Assembly (NCBI GenBank): GCA_964425005.1
Contig: CAYRKT010000021.1
Location: 1 to 23,978 of the forward strand
Length of the DNA stretch: 23,978 nucleotides
Source of the DNA: CAYRKT01 sp964425005
GTDB lineage: Bacteria > Synergistota > Synergistia > CAYRKT01
Direction: 5' to 3'
This document shows, in pieces, positions 12,951-20,896 of the stretch. The first letter of the stretch is position 1. Every line of letters starts with the position of its first letter. Below the pieces are notes generated by a model. That model worked only from the letters and a program-made list of their open reading frames with translations. It had not been told where the DNA came from and searched no databases. Made by a program: the position numbers and the translations under genes.

Positions 12951-14630
12951 TTAGAATAGCTGGTTGAGTAGACCGCTATCAAAGCCTATTCTACCACTAC
13001 CACTCTTTTGCCCGCTCTGCCGTTCTTGTTCTGTAGGCTCCCCCTCCTCTTCAGTATACTCTTCAGCAGGCTCCTCTTCAAAGGATGGTTCTGATTGCTC
13101 TTCCGGCCCTTCCTCCTCGGGCTGTGGCGAAGGTTCCTCAAACCCGCCCTCATCGGATGCTATTTTCTCGTGGAAGATAACTGGTTCACCGCCAGTAAGG
13201 GGAGCAAATATCCTGTTTACTGCTTGTGCAAGAACGGGAAGGTTGACGTACTCTGCTGATCTGTCTTTTATATCCGCTAAGCTGAGTATGGTCCTGGATA
13301 TAGCATCGGTAACAAAGGCGGCCAGGTCAAAGTAGTCACCCATTTGGTTTTCCAGTATGCCAGAAACTTGAATAGGCTCAACCCTGTAATCACCAGAAAT
13401 ACCCTTCTTGCCAGCAATAGCCTTTTCAATGACAAGTTCAACAAACTCAGCAATGCCCCGTCTTATCTCAGTAATCAGCATGTAATACTGGGCAAGCTTG
13501 TTTCTGTCCTCGTTCTGCTCTTGAATACCAAGGTAGGATGCTGGTAGAGGTATAGCGTCAGAGAGAGCCTGCCTTACGTATCCAAGAGCCTGCATGTCAA
13601 TAGGACCTGGGCGAGGAAGCTCTCTAGGCTCAATAACTCCTTTTTCGCCGAATAGAGGGATGACCCTCCACTTTGCGATTGAGGAGATTATGTCCTGATA
13701 AGAAACAGGGCCTTGCCCAGCAGAAACTTCAACGGCGGCATTTAGCAAGCGCTCGTACTGGCGGGCCAGATCAAACCCCTCTTTGGGTCCCGATGGTGCT
13801 TCTGGGAGGCGCACATAGACCAGTTGCCCAGCCTGGACTGAAAGGGCTTGCTGGATTGGCATCAGAGATTCCATTAGCCTTATTGTGTTAAGGAGGTTGA
13901 GTATGCCTACATCTATTATTCCCTGACCAATGTAGGCGTAGAAAGGATACTCGTCTTCCCCCAAAACATTCAGCTTGTAAGGAAGGTATTTTATACGAAA
14001 GATGAGAGCATTCTCCCTATATCTGTCTATCTCCTGGTTTGAGGAAAAGGCGATAAGCTTAGCCAGCCTGCCCCTTTGATACACGGCACGCCAGGAAGTC
14101 TGGTCTATAAGAGTTTCGTCAATCTGAAAGTTTTCTTTATCGTAGAAAAGAAGGTACTCTCCGAGATACAAAGTCATATCCAGGATTTCTCTAACAATCT
14201 CAGGCACTCTAAGCTCTTCAAGGTAGCCAACAATCCTGTCAAGAACTCTTCGGCTACTAGCCTCTATCTTTATGGGCAACCCTAAAAGAGTGGCTTCCTC
14301 ATCCAAGAACTTGTAAAAGACGTCGTGGTAAATAGACTGCTTTATCACACGAAGGAGGTAAAAATCCTCAAGAGAATCATGAAAGGACTTTATCGCTTTC
14401 TTGGTCTGTACGGACTTAAACAGGGCCGAAGCCAACAGCTGGTTGAGGTAGGCTTCACTTTGATAATAAGAAGACGGAACAAGCTTGCCACCTCTACCAG
14501 GAAGAGAAAGATTTCCCTGGTGGAAGTAGACTTTAGGCTCGTCTATGCTCAAGCCCAAAGCCGTTCTTATGCGCCTGTCAAAAAGCTTTGGGTTGAGCCT
14601 CGTTCCCGGAACTCCTGGTACTGGGAGCAT
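12951..14630 (-). CDS. Portal protein
   Basis: It forms the dodecameric ring at the head vertex through which DNA passes. The 559-aa protein is close to T4 gp20 (524 aa). It shows the expected layout: an N-terminal tail, an alpha/beta body with long helices (about 60-175), a wing/stem region with SIAKWRVIPLFGEKG near 320-335, and the segment AIPLPASYLGIQEQNEDRNKLAQYY (about 363-387 in outline), the conserved stem/crown region of T4-like portals. The last ~75 residues are a disordered Glu/Ser/Pro tail. Start supported by GGAGG (14642-14638) 7 nt before the ATG. It overlaps no gene and follows the protease by 17 nt, so the two are co-transcribed. Confidence 0.85.
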   Translation of the reverse strand: MLPVPGVPGTRLNPKLFDRRIRTALGLSIDEPKVYFHQGNLSLPGRGGKLVPSSYYQSEAYLNQLLASALFKSVQTKKAIKSFHDSLEDFYLLRVIKQSIYHDVFYKFLDEEATLLGLPIKIEASSRRVLDRIVGYLEELRVPEIVREILDMTLYLGEYLLFYDKENFQIDETLIDQTSWRAVYQRGRLAKLIAFSSNQEIDRYRENALIFRIKYLPYKLNVLGEDEYPFYAYIGQGIIDVGILNLLNTIRLMESLMPIQQALSVQAGQLVYVRLPEAPSGPKEGFDLARQYERLLNAAVEVSAGQGPVSYQDIISSIAKWRVIPLFGEKGVIEPRELPRPGPIDMQALGYVRQALSDAIPLPASYLGIQEQNEDRNKLAQYYMLITEIRRGIAEFVELVIEKAIAGKKGISGDYRVEPIQVSGILENQMGDYFDLAAFVTDAISRTILSLADIKDRSAEYVNLPVLAQAVNRIFAPLTGGEPVIFHEKIASDEGGFEEPSPQPEEEGPEEQSEPSFEEEPAEEYTEEEGEPTEQERQSGQKSGSGRIGFDSGLLNQLF

Positions 14631-14647
14631 GGCTTATCCTCCAGAGG

Positions 14648-16036
14648 TCATTCAAAGCGGCCAAAGATTGAGGTAAGCAGGGCCAGGTCTTCGGGCTCTC
14701 CCCTAGAAACCTCATCTCTTGCTTCGAGAACTGGAACCCTGGAAAGGTCCAGGTCTGAAGAGTGCCTTGCCTTCTTCCTCACTTGTCCCTTGAGCGCCCT
14801 AAGACCTTCCCTTTTCGCTTTTTCTAGGCTATAGCCATTAAACTCAAGTAGCTTTCTGGCCTTATCATAATCAATCCCCAAAGACTGTGCCAAAACTTCA
14901 GCCTTGAGAGCTTCGACCTCAGCCTTCAAGGACTCAACTAAAGAGGCTAGTCTCCTAAAGGCAACCTGGTTTTCCTCGTAGACAGGTGAAGGAGACAAAG
15001 GAGGTTCGTGGGCCTGCCTTTCCCCGCTAACGCTTCTTTCGGCCTTAACACCAACGACTTCAGCTTTCTCTACAACTGAGTGCAGGTATCGCAGGTCCTC
15101 CTCTGAAAGTTCGGAAGACACTTCCTCAAAGGGAAGCTGAATGGCCTGCTTTTCCTCCTCTTCTTGCTTCTTCTTCGCCGCAAAAGAAGGGCTTGGGCTT
15201 TGGGTAGCAGATTCGTACACACTAGCTTGCTCCATAAACCCGGACACCCTGGCGTCTAGAGGGGTAGATATCGCTATTTCCCCCTCAACAGTATCCAGAG
15301 AAAGGTCATTTCTTTCCAAAGATTCGGCAAGTGAAATGAAGAAGGACTCCGGCCTGTCCTCCATCTCAATAACCTCAGGCAAAACAGACTCGACGACGCC
15401 AACAAAGTCCGGTTTAGCCTCTATAAATCCTGGATCAAGCACCACGTCAAAAGTCTGCAGTATATAAGTCTTGGGATCAACAACTTCATAACCATCCCTG
15501 GTATATCCGCTTATCTTGCCAAGACCACGGGAAGACATGTAAAGCGGAACCAGGGGGTTTCCGTTTTCATCCGTGGCTGAACCAAGTATGTAAACAAGAG
15601 AACCGATAGGGGTGTTCAAGAGATAGGATTTTCCGTACCCATTGCCATCCTCTCCGATCCAGAGTCGCTTTAGCACGTGAGAAGCGTGCCGGGGGTGGGC
15701 GTCCTCTTCCTTCATGGGATGTTCTAAGGTGCCGAGAACCCCTTTAGAGCGAAGCACAGGCTCCATGTTTCTGATAACGTTTTCCCAAAGCTCCCTGGGG
15801 TAAAAGCGCTTGTTTCGGGAGTACCCATCAGGCAAAAAGTAAACACCTTCAAGTATCCCCAAGACATTGTTCATTCCCTTTTTAAGCTTGCTTACGCTCT
15901 CAAGGAGCTTGTTCTGGTCAAAGACAACATCCAGAGGTGCGGGCTCCTCAGCTGGAAGCACCTTAACCAGGAACCCGTCGAAGACATCTTTAATCAGAGA
16001 AGGTGATTGGCCCTTTTCAGAGTTTCTTTTCCTCAT
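14648..16036 (-). CDS. Prohead core protease, T4 gp21-like (S77), with long C-terminal extension
   Basis: It cleaves scaffold and capsid proteins during head maturation. Diagnostic elements are SRNKRFYP (about 73-80), GTLEHP with catalytic His106, the PLYMSSRGLGK block with nucleophile Ser168/169, and FDVVLDPGF (about 196-204). T4 gp21 is 212 residues; this protein has 462. The extra ~250 residues begin with a linker rich in Ser, Glu and Pro, then a predicted coiled coil (about 354-385, ending VEALKAEVLAQ) and a basic patch (405-425). The extension may act as built-in scaffold and be removed by self-cleavage. Its start at 16036 lacks a good ribosome site. The gap to the terminase gene is 37 nt. 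Confidence 0.9.
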   Translation of the reverse strand: MRKRNSEKGQSPSLIKDVFDGFLVKVLPAEEPAPLDVVFDQNKLLESVSKLKKGMNNVLGILEGVYFLPDGYSRNKRFYPRELWENVIRNMEPVLRSKGVLGTLEHPMKEEDAHPRHASHVLKRLWIGEDGNGYGKSYLLNTPIGSLVYILGSATDENGNPLVPLYMSSRGLGKISGYTRDGYEVVDPKTYILQTFDVVLDPGFIEAKPDFVGVVESVLPEVIEMEDRPESFFISLAESLERNDLSLDTVEGEIAISTPLDARVSGFMEQASVYESATQSPSPSFAAKKKQEEEEKQAIQLPFEEVSSELSEEDLRYLHSVVEKAEVVGVKAERSVSGERQAHEPPLSPSPVYEENQVAFRRLASLVESLKAEVEALKAEVLAQSLGIDYDKARKLLEFNGYSLEKAKREGLRALKGQVRKKARHSSDLDLSRVPVLEARDEVSRGEPEDLALLTSIFGRFE

Positions 16037-16073
16037 GTTGAACTTAAATACCTAAAAGTGGCACAGAACGGTG

Positions 16074-17882
16074 TCAATAGCCCAAAGCTATTTCCATTAT
16101 AGCTTCCTCTGATAGTGAGGACAAGGAAAGGAGAGGGTTTTGCTTGGAGTAGCCGCTATTGGTAGCCAGCCAGACACTACCAGCAACGGCGTCTGCACCG
16201 TCCTTAGAACCGTCTACCGGGTGGTCCACTTTTTTCCCCGTGTCAATGAGGTCCATAAGCTCACGCTTAAGCCGTTCAGATTTTGGCAAAACAATACGCT
16301 TTTCGTATATCATCCTCTTCAGGTTAAGATAAGGGTTGTAATCCCGATCCACAGAAACTACCTGAGTTTTGAGCCCGGCCTGTGTAAGGTCCTGCAACAG
16401 GAGGGCAGACTGGTAGCCGTCTGCTGAGGTAGCCGCTATAGGGTAGCCTAAACGCCTCAAATCAAGAATAAAATCCCTGACCTTGTTCAGCGGTATCTCC
16501 TGGTTAGTCTTAGCTTTTATGTAGATCACCCACTCAACAACCACTATAGGCTCCTTAACAACTGTCTGTATACCGCTCTCGTCCTCCCTTACCGTTTGCA
16601 CGTAGTCCATAACAAAAGAAGAAGCAATGCCAACATAGTCCTTGGTCAGCGCCAGGTCCAGGTGGATAAATCTTGGAGAGTTAGGTAGTATAGGATTTTT
16701 TACTCTCTCTATATTGGGCAGAATGAAAGTCATTATCGGCTCCTTGTCGTAGAAGTCCACCTCAAGGTACTCTTTATCAACAATGTTCTTTCCGGTCATA
16801 ACTGATGAAATGGCCTCAACACTAGGAATGAACTTGTGAACCCCTTGGACAGATATGCCCGCCAAGTCCCGGATTGCGTTAAATATGTCTTTTTCAAAGT
16901 CTTTGCGGAACTCCACAGGAACTCTGACGATACGAGATTCATCTAAGTTGTAATGAAGCTTGTGGTCATAGTTGTCCCCTATTATGAACGGGTCTCTTGA
17001 GTTGTCCCCGGCATAGACGTAAAAGTACTTTCCAGAAAGGTTGAGCTTTTCCTTCTTTACTTCCCAAAGGGCCGCATCAAAAATGACCGTAGACGGATCA
17101 TTACGGCTTCTCTCTATGTGGACTTGCAAAGGATCGCTATCTCTACGCTTTGACGAAAGTAGCCACAGGTGTCCGGGAAGGTACTTTGAGGTGCCAAAGC
17201 GGGACTTGAGGCGGCGAAGGACATTAGTGTAGTTCTCGTAGGCTTGGTTTTCCACCTTATCCTGAAAGTTCATCTCGTCAAGTATGGCACCGAAAATGGC
17301 CCGGCCTATGAAGTGGCTCGGACGTGAGCCAGAAACTATGTTTATCCGCTTAGGGAATAGGGTATCCTGAGATTTGTTCTTTCTCATAAAAGAAGAGAAG
17401 AACGGAGAGAGACGCCACCACTCTATAAGCTCATCGTAAATAACCGAACGGGCGAGGGTCATGGTGGCATTTATGATGGCGTACTCTATCTTCTGAGTAG
17501 AGATGAGCCCATAGTTCCTGTGTGGATTTGAAAGAAGTAGCATCTTCGATATGTCGTAGCTAGACCCAACTTTAGCCAGGGTGGTCTTACCAATGCCAAT
17601 GGCACCAGTTGCTACCACTTCTAGGAAAGGGCTTTCAAAAGGGTTTGGATATATGGTGCGAAGAGCGGCTTTCCAGTATTCGTAAACCGCTTTGCCACCA
17701 TCCAAAACATCCCCGAGGTAGGCCGAATCGGAAAGAAAGGTGTCTATCTCCGGTGGTATGTCCTCGTAACCCAACAAGCGGGCCACTATTGAGTAAATCT
17801 CTCTTTTTGTCTTACCTTTAAGTAGCTCTCCCAGAGTAGGCGGCTCGTCCTTAATCTCCTTCTCTTCATAGGCATCGCTCAT
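16074..17882 (-). CDS. terL: Terminase large subunit (packaging ATPase and nuclease)
   Basis: It pumps DNA into the prohead and cuts it at the end. The ATPase half has Walker A GAIGIGKT (93-100), Walker B AILDEM (199-204) and coupling motif SSKRRD (243-248). The RNase H-like nuclease half has three acidic sites: HLDLAL with Asp409, SADG with Asp488 and KDGADAV with Asp561/564. The 602-aa length is normal and no part is missing. No small terminase subunit is recognisable in the window. It is the first gene of the leftward head module. The ATG at 17882 is preceded by TAAAAT at 8 nt and no ribosome site. The N-terminal ~90 residues are family-variable. Confidence 0.95.
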   Translation of the reverse strand: MSDAYEEKEIKDEPPTLGELLKGKTKREIYSIVARLLGYEDIPPEIDTFLSDSAYLGDVLDGGKAVYEYWKAALRTIYPNPFESPFLEVVATGAIGIGKTTLAKVGSSYDISKMLLLSNPHRNYGLISTQKIEYAIINATMTLARSVIYDELIEWWRLSPFFSSFMRKNKSQDTLFPKRINIVSGSRPSHFIGRAIFGAILDEMNFQDKVENQAYENYTNVLRRLKSRFGTSKYLPGHLWLLSSKRRDSDPLQVHIERSRNDPSTVIFDAALWEVKKEKLNLSGKYFYVYAGDNSRDPFIIGDNYDHKLHYNLDESRIVRVPVEFRKDFEKDIFNAIRDLAGISVQGVHKFIPSVEAISSVMTGKNIVDKEYLEVDFYDKEPIMTFILPNIERVKNPILPNSPRFIHLDLALTKDYVGIASSFVMDYVQTVREDESGIQTVVKEPIVVVEWVIYIKAKTNQEIPLNKVRDFILDLRRLGYPIAATSADGYQSALLLQDLTQAGLKTQVVSVDRDYNPYLNLKRMIYEKRIVLPKSERLKRELMDLIDTGKKVDHPVDGSKDGADAVAGSVWLATNSGYSKQNPLLSLSSLSEEAIMEIALGY

Positions 17883-17890
17883 ACAAACAC

Positions 17891-17896
17891 ATTTTA
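17891..17896 (-). promoter_or_regulatory. Candidate leaderless -10 before terminase
   Basis: TAAAAT at 17896-17891 ends 8 nt before the terminase ATG, fitting the leaderless pattern seen elsewhere in the window. No good -35 matches. Confidence 0.4.
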
Positions 17897-17914
17897 GACA
17901 ATGGTGGCTCGTAC

Positions 17915-17920
17915 TATAAT
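17915..17920 (+). promoter_or_regulatory. Rightward -10 in the divergent region
   Basis: A perfect TATAAT in the 110-nt gap between the terminase start (minus) and the fibre-like gene (plus). It would give a leader of about 65 nt to the ATG at 17993. The best -35 candidate, TAGACA, is only 14 nt away, so an activator or another sigma factor may be needed. A second, weaker TATAGT lies at 17950-17955. Confidence 0.5.
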
Positions 17921-17992
17921 AGCAATAGGGAGTTAGCCACGTGGTAGACTATAGTAAGTAGAAATACCACATTAGGTTAGAAGTAGAAACAC

Positions 17993-18479
17993 ATGCCAGC
18001 AAGAAAAGTAGCTCGTGACTACGACTTCCTAGGAGTGAACAGGGTAAAGAACCTCGCTGACCCAGTAGACGCCAGGGACGCCGTCAACCTCCAGTACCTT
18101 CAGGGCCAGGTTCAGAGCCTCCAGCAACTCATACAAAGCTCTGNNNNNNNNNNNNNNNNNNNNNNNNNNNNNNNNNNNNNNNNNNNNNNNNNNNNNNNNN
18201 NNNNNNNNNNNNNNNNNNNNNNNNNNNNNNNNNNNNNNNNNNNAAGACGGCGTCTATGCTTTCAGCACTCTAATAGGGAACGGAACGGCCAACCAGTTCA
18301 ACATTGACCACGGATTGGGAACTAAGTCCGTGGTAGTAAGAGCATACGAGGTATCTTCTGGGGAAGAAATAGAACTTGGCGTCAAGGTAGTAGACGATGA
18401 CACAATACAGGTGGAAGCTTACCCGGCTCCTGGGAACAACGCAATAAGAGTAGTTGTTCTCGGTTATGTCCAACTCTAG
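17993..18479 (+). CDS. Tail-fibre-like virion protein, interrupted by an assembly gap
   Basis: The N-terminal 50 residues (containing DFLGVNRVKNLADPVDARDAV, here given in outline as LxGxxxVxNLADPxxxxDAVNLQYL) carry the phrase common at the start of a repeating unit or N-terminus in phage fibre proteins. After the gap, from 18246, another frame continues with IGNGTANQFNIDHGLGTKSVVV and ends GYVQL at the stop 18477-18479; this beta-sandwich ending, with the DHGLGTKSV signature, is frequent in phage virion proteins. The two parts differ by one frame because the 100 N are a placeholder, so gap length is unknown and need not mean a frameshift. Probably one gene, host-binding or virion-decorating. 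No ribosome site is seen. Confidence 0.7.
18144..18243. other. Scaffold gap of 100 N
   Basis: Exactly 100 N, the usual placeholder for a join of unknown length. It lies inside the fibre-like gene, where repeats often break assembly. Confidence 0.97.
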
Positions 18480-18501
18480 CAAACGCTAGATAGAGAGCCA
18501 A

Positions 18502-18539
18502 ATAAGCCCTTCCTGGATTAGAGGCCGGGAAGGGCTTAT
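18502..18539. terminator. Bidirectional hairpin between convergent genes
   Basis: ATAAGCCCTTCC (18502-18513) pairs perfectly with GGAAGGGCTTAT (18528-18539) over a 14-nt loop. It lies between the stop of the fibre-like gene (18479) and the stop of the tail-tube-like gene (18569). The stem is strong, but only short T runs follow on either strand (TTATTT in the leftward direction), so efficiency is uncertain. Confidence 0.7.
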
Positions 18540-18568
18540 GCATTAAAGCCGCAAGACACCAAGACGCT

Positions 18569-19090
18569 CTATATAATCTTGTCCCTCAAAACTGCAAGCT
18601 CGATAGTAAACCTTATAAACTCTGGGGACTGGGAGCCAGAATAGGTTATCATCCCAGAGGGGTAGACCAGATACTCCCGAGCATCGGTAACAATCCGCCT
18701 GTTACCGGAGCCTTCCCAGCCGTACCTGTAGACCCTTATGGTCCTGGCATACTCCTTCAGCAAACCAAGAACCCCTTTAGAAGGAGGAACCAGTTCGTCC
18801 ATCCATGCACGGAAGGTTTCCATGAGAGAAAACCTGTCATCGTCTAAAAAAGTTATTGAAAGCTCTTTAGAAATCCTGTCTTGAGGGTAGCGAAACTGGT
18901 GGTGCCCGATCGTAAACTGGCCGTCGTTGACGTTGCTTATCTTCTCATCAACAGTTTCCGCCGGAAAGAAACGGTCAAATGGCGGGAGATTGGGAAATTC
19001 ATCTCCAAGCTCCACGGCCCAGCGGTTGGCAATAGCCCACCTGACGTTAGCGGATATAAGGTCATTTACTGAAGTAAGAACTCTCTTCAT
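18569..19090 (-). CDS. Tail tube or baseplate tube-like protein (173 aa)
   Basis: The order of elements resembles the tail tube/baseplate tube fold of contractile phages (T4 gp19, gp48, gp54): an opening strand after NRWAVEL (about 23-29), a Pro-rich loop, then ELSITFLDDDRFSLMETFRAWMDE in outline (a strand, an acidic turn, then an amphipathic helix ending in RxW, about 78-100), and a final strand pair. Length 173 is close to gp19 (163). The start at 19090 is supported by GAGG 5 nt upstream, rather than the frame extending to 19153. It lies alone on the minus strand in a rightward region and ends at the shared terminator. The family call is by pattern and only moderate. Confidence 0.5.
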   Translation of the reverse strand: MKRVLTSVNDLISANVRWAIANRWAVELGDEFPNLPPFDRFFPAETVDEKISNVNDGQFTIGHHQFRYPQDRISKELSITFLDDDRFSLMETFRAWMDELVPPSKGVLGLLKEYARTIRVYRYGWEGSGNRRIVTDAREYLVYPSGMITYSGSQSPEFIRFTIELAVLRDKII

Positions 19091-19131
19091 AGCAACCTCA
19101 TGATACACAAGTGGACAGTAAAGTGCTATGG

Positions 19132-19149
19132 TATAAAAGTAAGGAGGTG
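19132..19149 (+). promoter_or_regulatory. -10 and strong ribosome site for the 180-aa gene
   Basis: TATAAA at 19132-19137 is followed at once by AAGGAGGTG (19141-19149), 9 nt before the ATG at 19159. The predicted start point would fall inside the ribosome site, so a longer transcript or a slightly upstream start is more likely. This site decides the gene start over an upstream frame opening at 19111. Confidence 0.55.
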
Positions 19150-19158
19150 TCAAAAGGG

Positions 19159-19701
19159 ATGGAGAGCAGGAAGCTGGCCGAAAGGGAAATAAGGCTATCA
19201 GCTATAGCATCGGCTTCGTTTGAGTTGAGGGGCAACGTTCCCTCAAGCGGGGTGCTGGTAGCTAGAAGGGGTTACGAGGAACAACTAAAAGAAGAGATCA
19301 TAAGAAAGATAAATCCAGAAAAACTAAAAAGGCTTGATAGCGGGGAATACTATTTCTTTGGACCTGTGGAACGTGGTGAAGAAATAGAAGAAGTGCTGAG
19401 AAACGAAAAAATATGTGAAGAGGGGATAGCTTTCACTAGAAACCGGGTGGTGGGGACGAACAATAAAAACTTGGGGTTAGCAGATGGAAAGAAGGTATAC
19501 GTGTCCTTGATTGCCAACGAGCCGATACACAGAGTGATAAACATAGTACGTGCGGCCAAAGACTTTGCCTACTGGGTTGAGGTAAGCCATGTTGACGCCA
19601 ACGGCACCAGCGATGCTCTAGCCGTGAGCTTGGAGTTTGAGGAAGCGAGGTGGGGCGAGATGGAAATATTTAGCCAGAGCTTTAGGTTCCTCTTTGTCTA
19701 A
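19159..19701 (+). CDS. Hypothetical protein (180 aa)
   Basis: Not recognised. The N-terminal half is charged and helical (REIRLS, then EEQLKEEIIRKINPEKLKRL in outline, near residues 40-60). The C-terminal half has beta strands with VYVSLIAN and FWAYW-like aromatic strands (KDFAYWVEVSHVD) and ends in SFRFLFV. Cytoplasmic or virion; no motif points to an enzyme. First gene of a rightward block of virion-like genes and divergent from the tube-like gene by 68 nt. Ribosome site AAGGAGGTG is among the best in the window. Confidence 0.7.
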   Translation: MESRKLAEREIRLSAIASASFELRGNVPSSGVLVARRGYEEQLKEEIIRKINPEKLKRLDSGEYYFFGPVERGEEIEEVLRNEKICEEGIAFTRNRVVGTNNKNLGLADGKKVYVSLIANEPIHRVINIVRAAKDFAYWVEVSHVDANGTSDALAVSLEFEEARWGEMEIFSQSFRFLFV

Positions 19702-19757
19702 AAAGGAGCATAATGACGTAGAGTGTAAAATACTGGTAGACCAAGTCTGCTAGGTTA

Positions 19758-20054
19758 GTGGTGATAGCCTTGAAATCTGTCTACGGAATACTGGTAAAAG
19801 ACGAGGTTGAAGCAATTGAAGTAGAAAAAAGAGTAAAAGAGCTTGAGAAAGAGTACCTTAAGGCCCTCGGTCTTCTGGTAGAAGAAGAACCGGAAGAAAA
19901 GGTCCAGGCCCACGAAGGAAAAGAGGAAAGCGATAAAGAGGAGAGGGTTGCCGGGCCTGTGGAAGAGGAAAAGCCTGTAGAGGAAAAAGAAGAGAACACT
20001 ACTACGGAGGCTGAGGACAAGAAGGTTCGTAGAGGACGCCCGCCTAGGAAGTAA
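19758..20054 (+). CDS. Acidic coiled-coil protein with AT-hook-like tail (98 aa)
   Basis: The protein starts with a short hydrophobic strand, then a charged helix (about 15-42), then a Glu/Lys-rich low-complexity stretch (about 42-88) and a basic end KVRRGRPPRK. The core RGRP flanked by basic residues matches the AT-hook DNA-binding element. The start is uncertain: GTG at 19758 or 19761, with a weak AGG upstream. A TAAAAT lies at 19726-19731. The next gene starts 12 nt downstream and encodes a very basic protein, so the two may be partners. DNA or protein binding is inference. Confidence 0.65.
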   Translation: MVIALKSVYGILVKDEVEAIEVEKRVKELEKEYLKALGLLVEEEPEEKVQAHEGKEESDKEERVAGPVEEEKPVEEKEENTTTEAEDKKVRRGRPPRK

Positions 20055-20061
20055 GGAGGTG
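20053..20061 (+). promoter_or_regulatory. Strong ribosome site
   Basis: AAGGAGGTG, overlapping the TAA of the AT-hook-like gene by two bases and 5 nt before the ATG at 20067. It is a near-perfect Shine-Dalgarno and indicates translational coupling of the two genes. Confidence 0.8.
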
Positions 20062-20066
20062 TTCCT

Positions 20067-20444
20067 ATGCTTACAGGCAGAGGCAGGTTAGTTGAAAGGG
20101 CCATTGTCCTCATAGAGTCAATAAAGATGGTTGAGGAGGCCAGGAGAAAAGGCCCCTCCGGTGGGTCCTGGTTCAGGCCAGGCGCATTTCCAGGAAAAAG
20201 AATACCTGGTGGAGGAACCTTTGTACGCTCGCTAAGAGGAGGGAAGAAGAGACTAAAGCCGAAGTGTCCTCCAGGTAAGATTTTCAAAAACGGAAGGTGT
20301 ATGAGAGTTTCTGGTATGGAAAAGATAAAGCTAATGAGAGCGGCGAGAAAAAGGAAAATAAAGCTCAAGAGAAAGATAGCACAGGCCAAGTTCAAAAGGT
20401 TTAGAACCATGAGAAAAAGAAAAGCTTTAGGTCTCAAGCGGTAA
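20067..20444 (+). CDS. Very basic small protein with CPPG...NGRC motif (125 aa)
   Basis: Function unknown. The N-terminal helix (about 1-30) is moderately charged, followed by a Gly/Pro-rich stretch (30-60). Then CPPGKIFKNGRC, a two-Cys element of the CPPGK...GRC type that also occurs in large-virus virion proteins, and finally a C-terminal tail of about 50 residues with more than half Lys/Arg. The charge suggests binding to DNA or to acidic partners; a virion core or packaging accessory role is possible. It is translationally coupled to the acidic AT-hook-like protein, and its stop lies 3 nt before the next GTG start. Confidence 0.7.
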   Translation: MLTGRGRLVERAIVLIESIKMVEEARRKGPSGGSWFRPGAFPGKRIPGGGTFVRSLRGGKKRLKPKCPPGKIFKNGRCMRVSGMEKIKLMRAARKRKIKLKRKIAQAKFKRFRTMRKRKALGLKR

Positions 20445-20447
20445 AGA

Positions 20448-20882
20448 GTGCCTGATACCTCAAAAAACGTACTTTACGTGGTAGATGAGTTAATGGGGAG
20501 GCTGGGAAAGAATCTTATAGAAAAGCTTGGCCCCAAGCTAGGTTTCTACTGTGAGTTTTTCTACCCCCAGGAGAGGCCACAGAGCATATACCCCACTTCT
20601 GGTTCTTACGTGGAGTACAGGCAACAGCCAGACGATACTGGGTGGATGTTCATAGCTGGTCTAATTCAGCCAGACAAGGCTAGAGTAGGCAACTCAACGA
20701 ACGACCCAGGTACTACTGACACGGAAAAAAGGGGTATATACAACAAGCTACTCCCCCTGGGAACCAAGGTGCGGGTCCATATACCAGGAGGCAGGATTTC
20801 TGAGTTAAAAGTGACCAGGGTCGTCCAAGATGCCTCAAGAACAAGGTCTTTCTTTGTACACATTCTTGAGCCAATACTCTGA
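20448..20882 (+). CDS. Hypothetical virion-associated protein (144 aa)
   Basis: Not recognised. It starts with GTG at 20448, 3 nt after the previous stop, without a clear ribosome site, so coupling to the upstream gene is likely. An N-terminal helix (VVDELMGRLGKNLIEKLG) precedes a beta-rich body with an acidic-turn loop (NSTNDPGTTDTEKRG) and a final strand FFVHILEPIL. The size and form resemble neck or tail-completion proteins of tailed phages, a suggestion from position among virion-like genes and not from a motif. Confidence 0.65.
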   Translation: MPDTSKNVLYVVDELMGRLGKNLIEKLGPKLGFYCEFFYPQERPQSIYPTSGSYVEYRQQPDDTGWMFIAGLIQPDKARVGNSTNDPGTTDTEKRGIYNKLLPLGTKVRVHIPGGRISELKVTRVVQDASRTRSFFVHILEPIL

Positions 20883-20884
20883 CC

Positions 20885-20890
20885 TATAAT
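20885..20890 (+). promoter_or_regulatory. Leaderless TATAAT promoter element
   Basis: A perfect TATAAT (20885-20890) lies 6 nt before the ATG at 20897, so the mRNA would begin at or one nt from the start codon. It starts 3 nt after the previous gene's stop. No -35 consensus is present at 17 nt. Confidence 0.6.
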
Positions 20891-20896
20891 CTTCTT

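Noticed and set aside
16049..16077. TTGACA overlapping the terminase stop as promoter of the protease gene
   Set aside because: The hexamer at 17 nt is TAGGTA (2 of 6), and no better -10 lies at acceptable spacing.
19781..20437. Minus-strand frame of 218 aa, Ser/Phe/Leu-rich
   Set aside because: It is the antisense of the Glu/Lys-rich and Lys/Arg-rich genes on the plus strand, which have strong ribosome sites.
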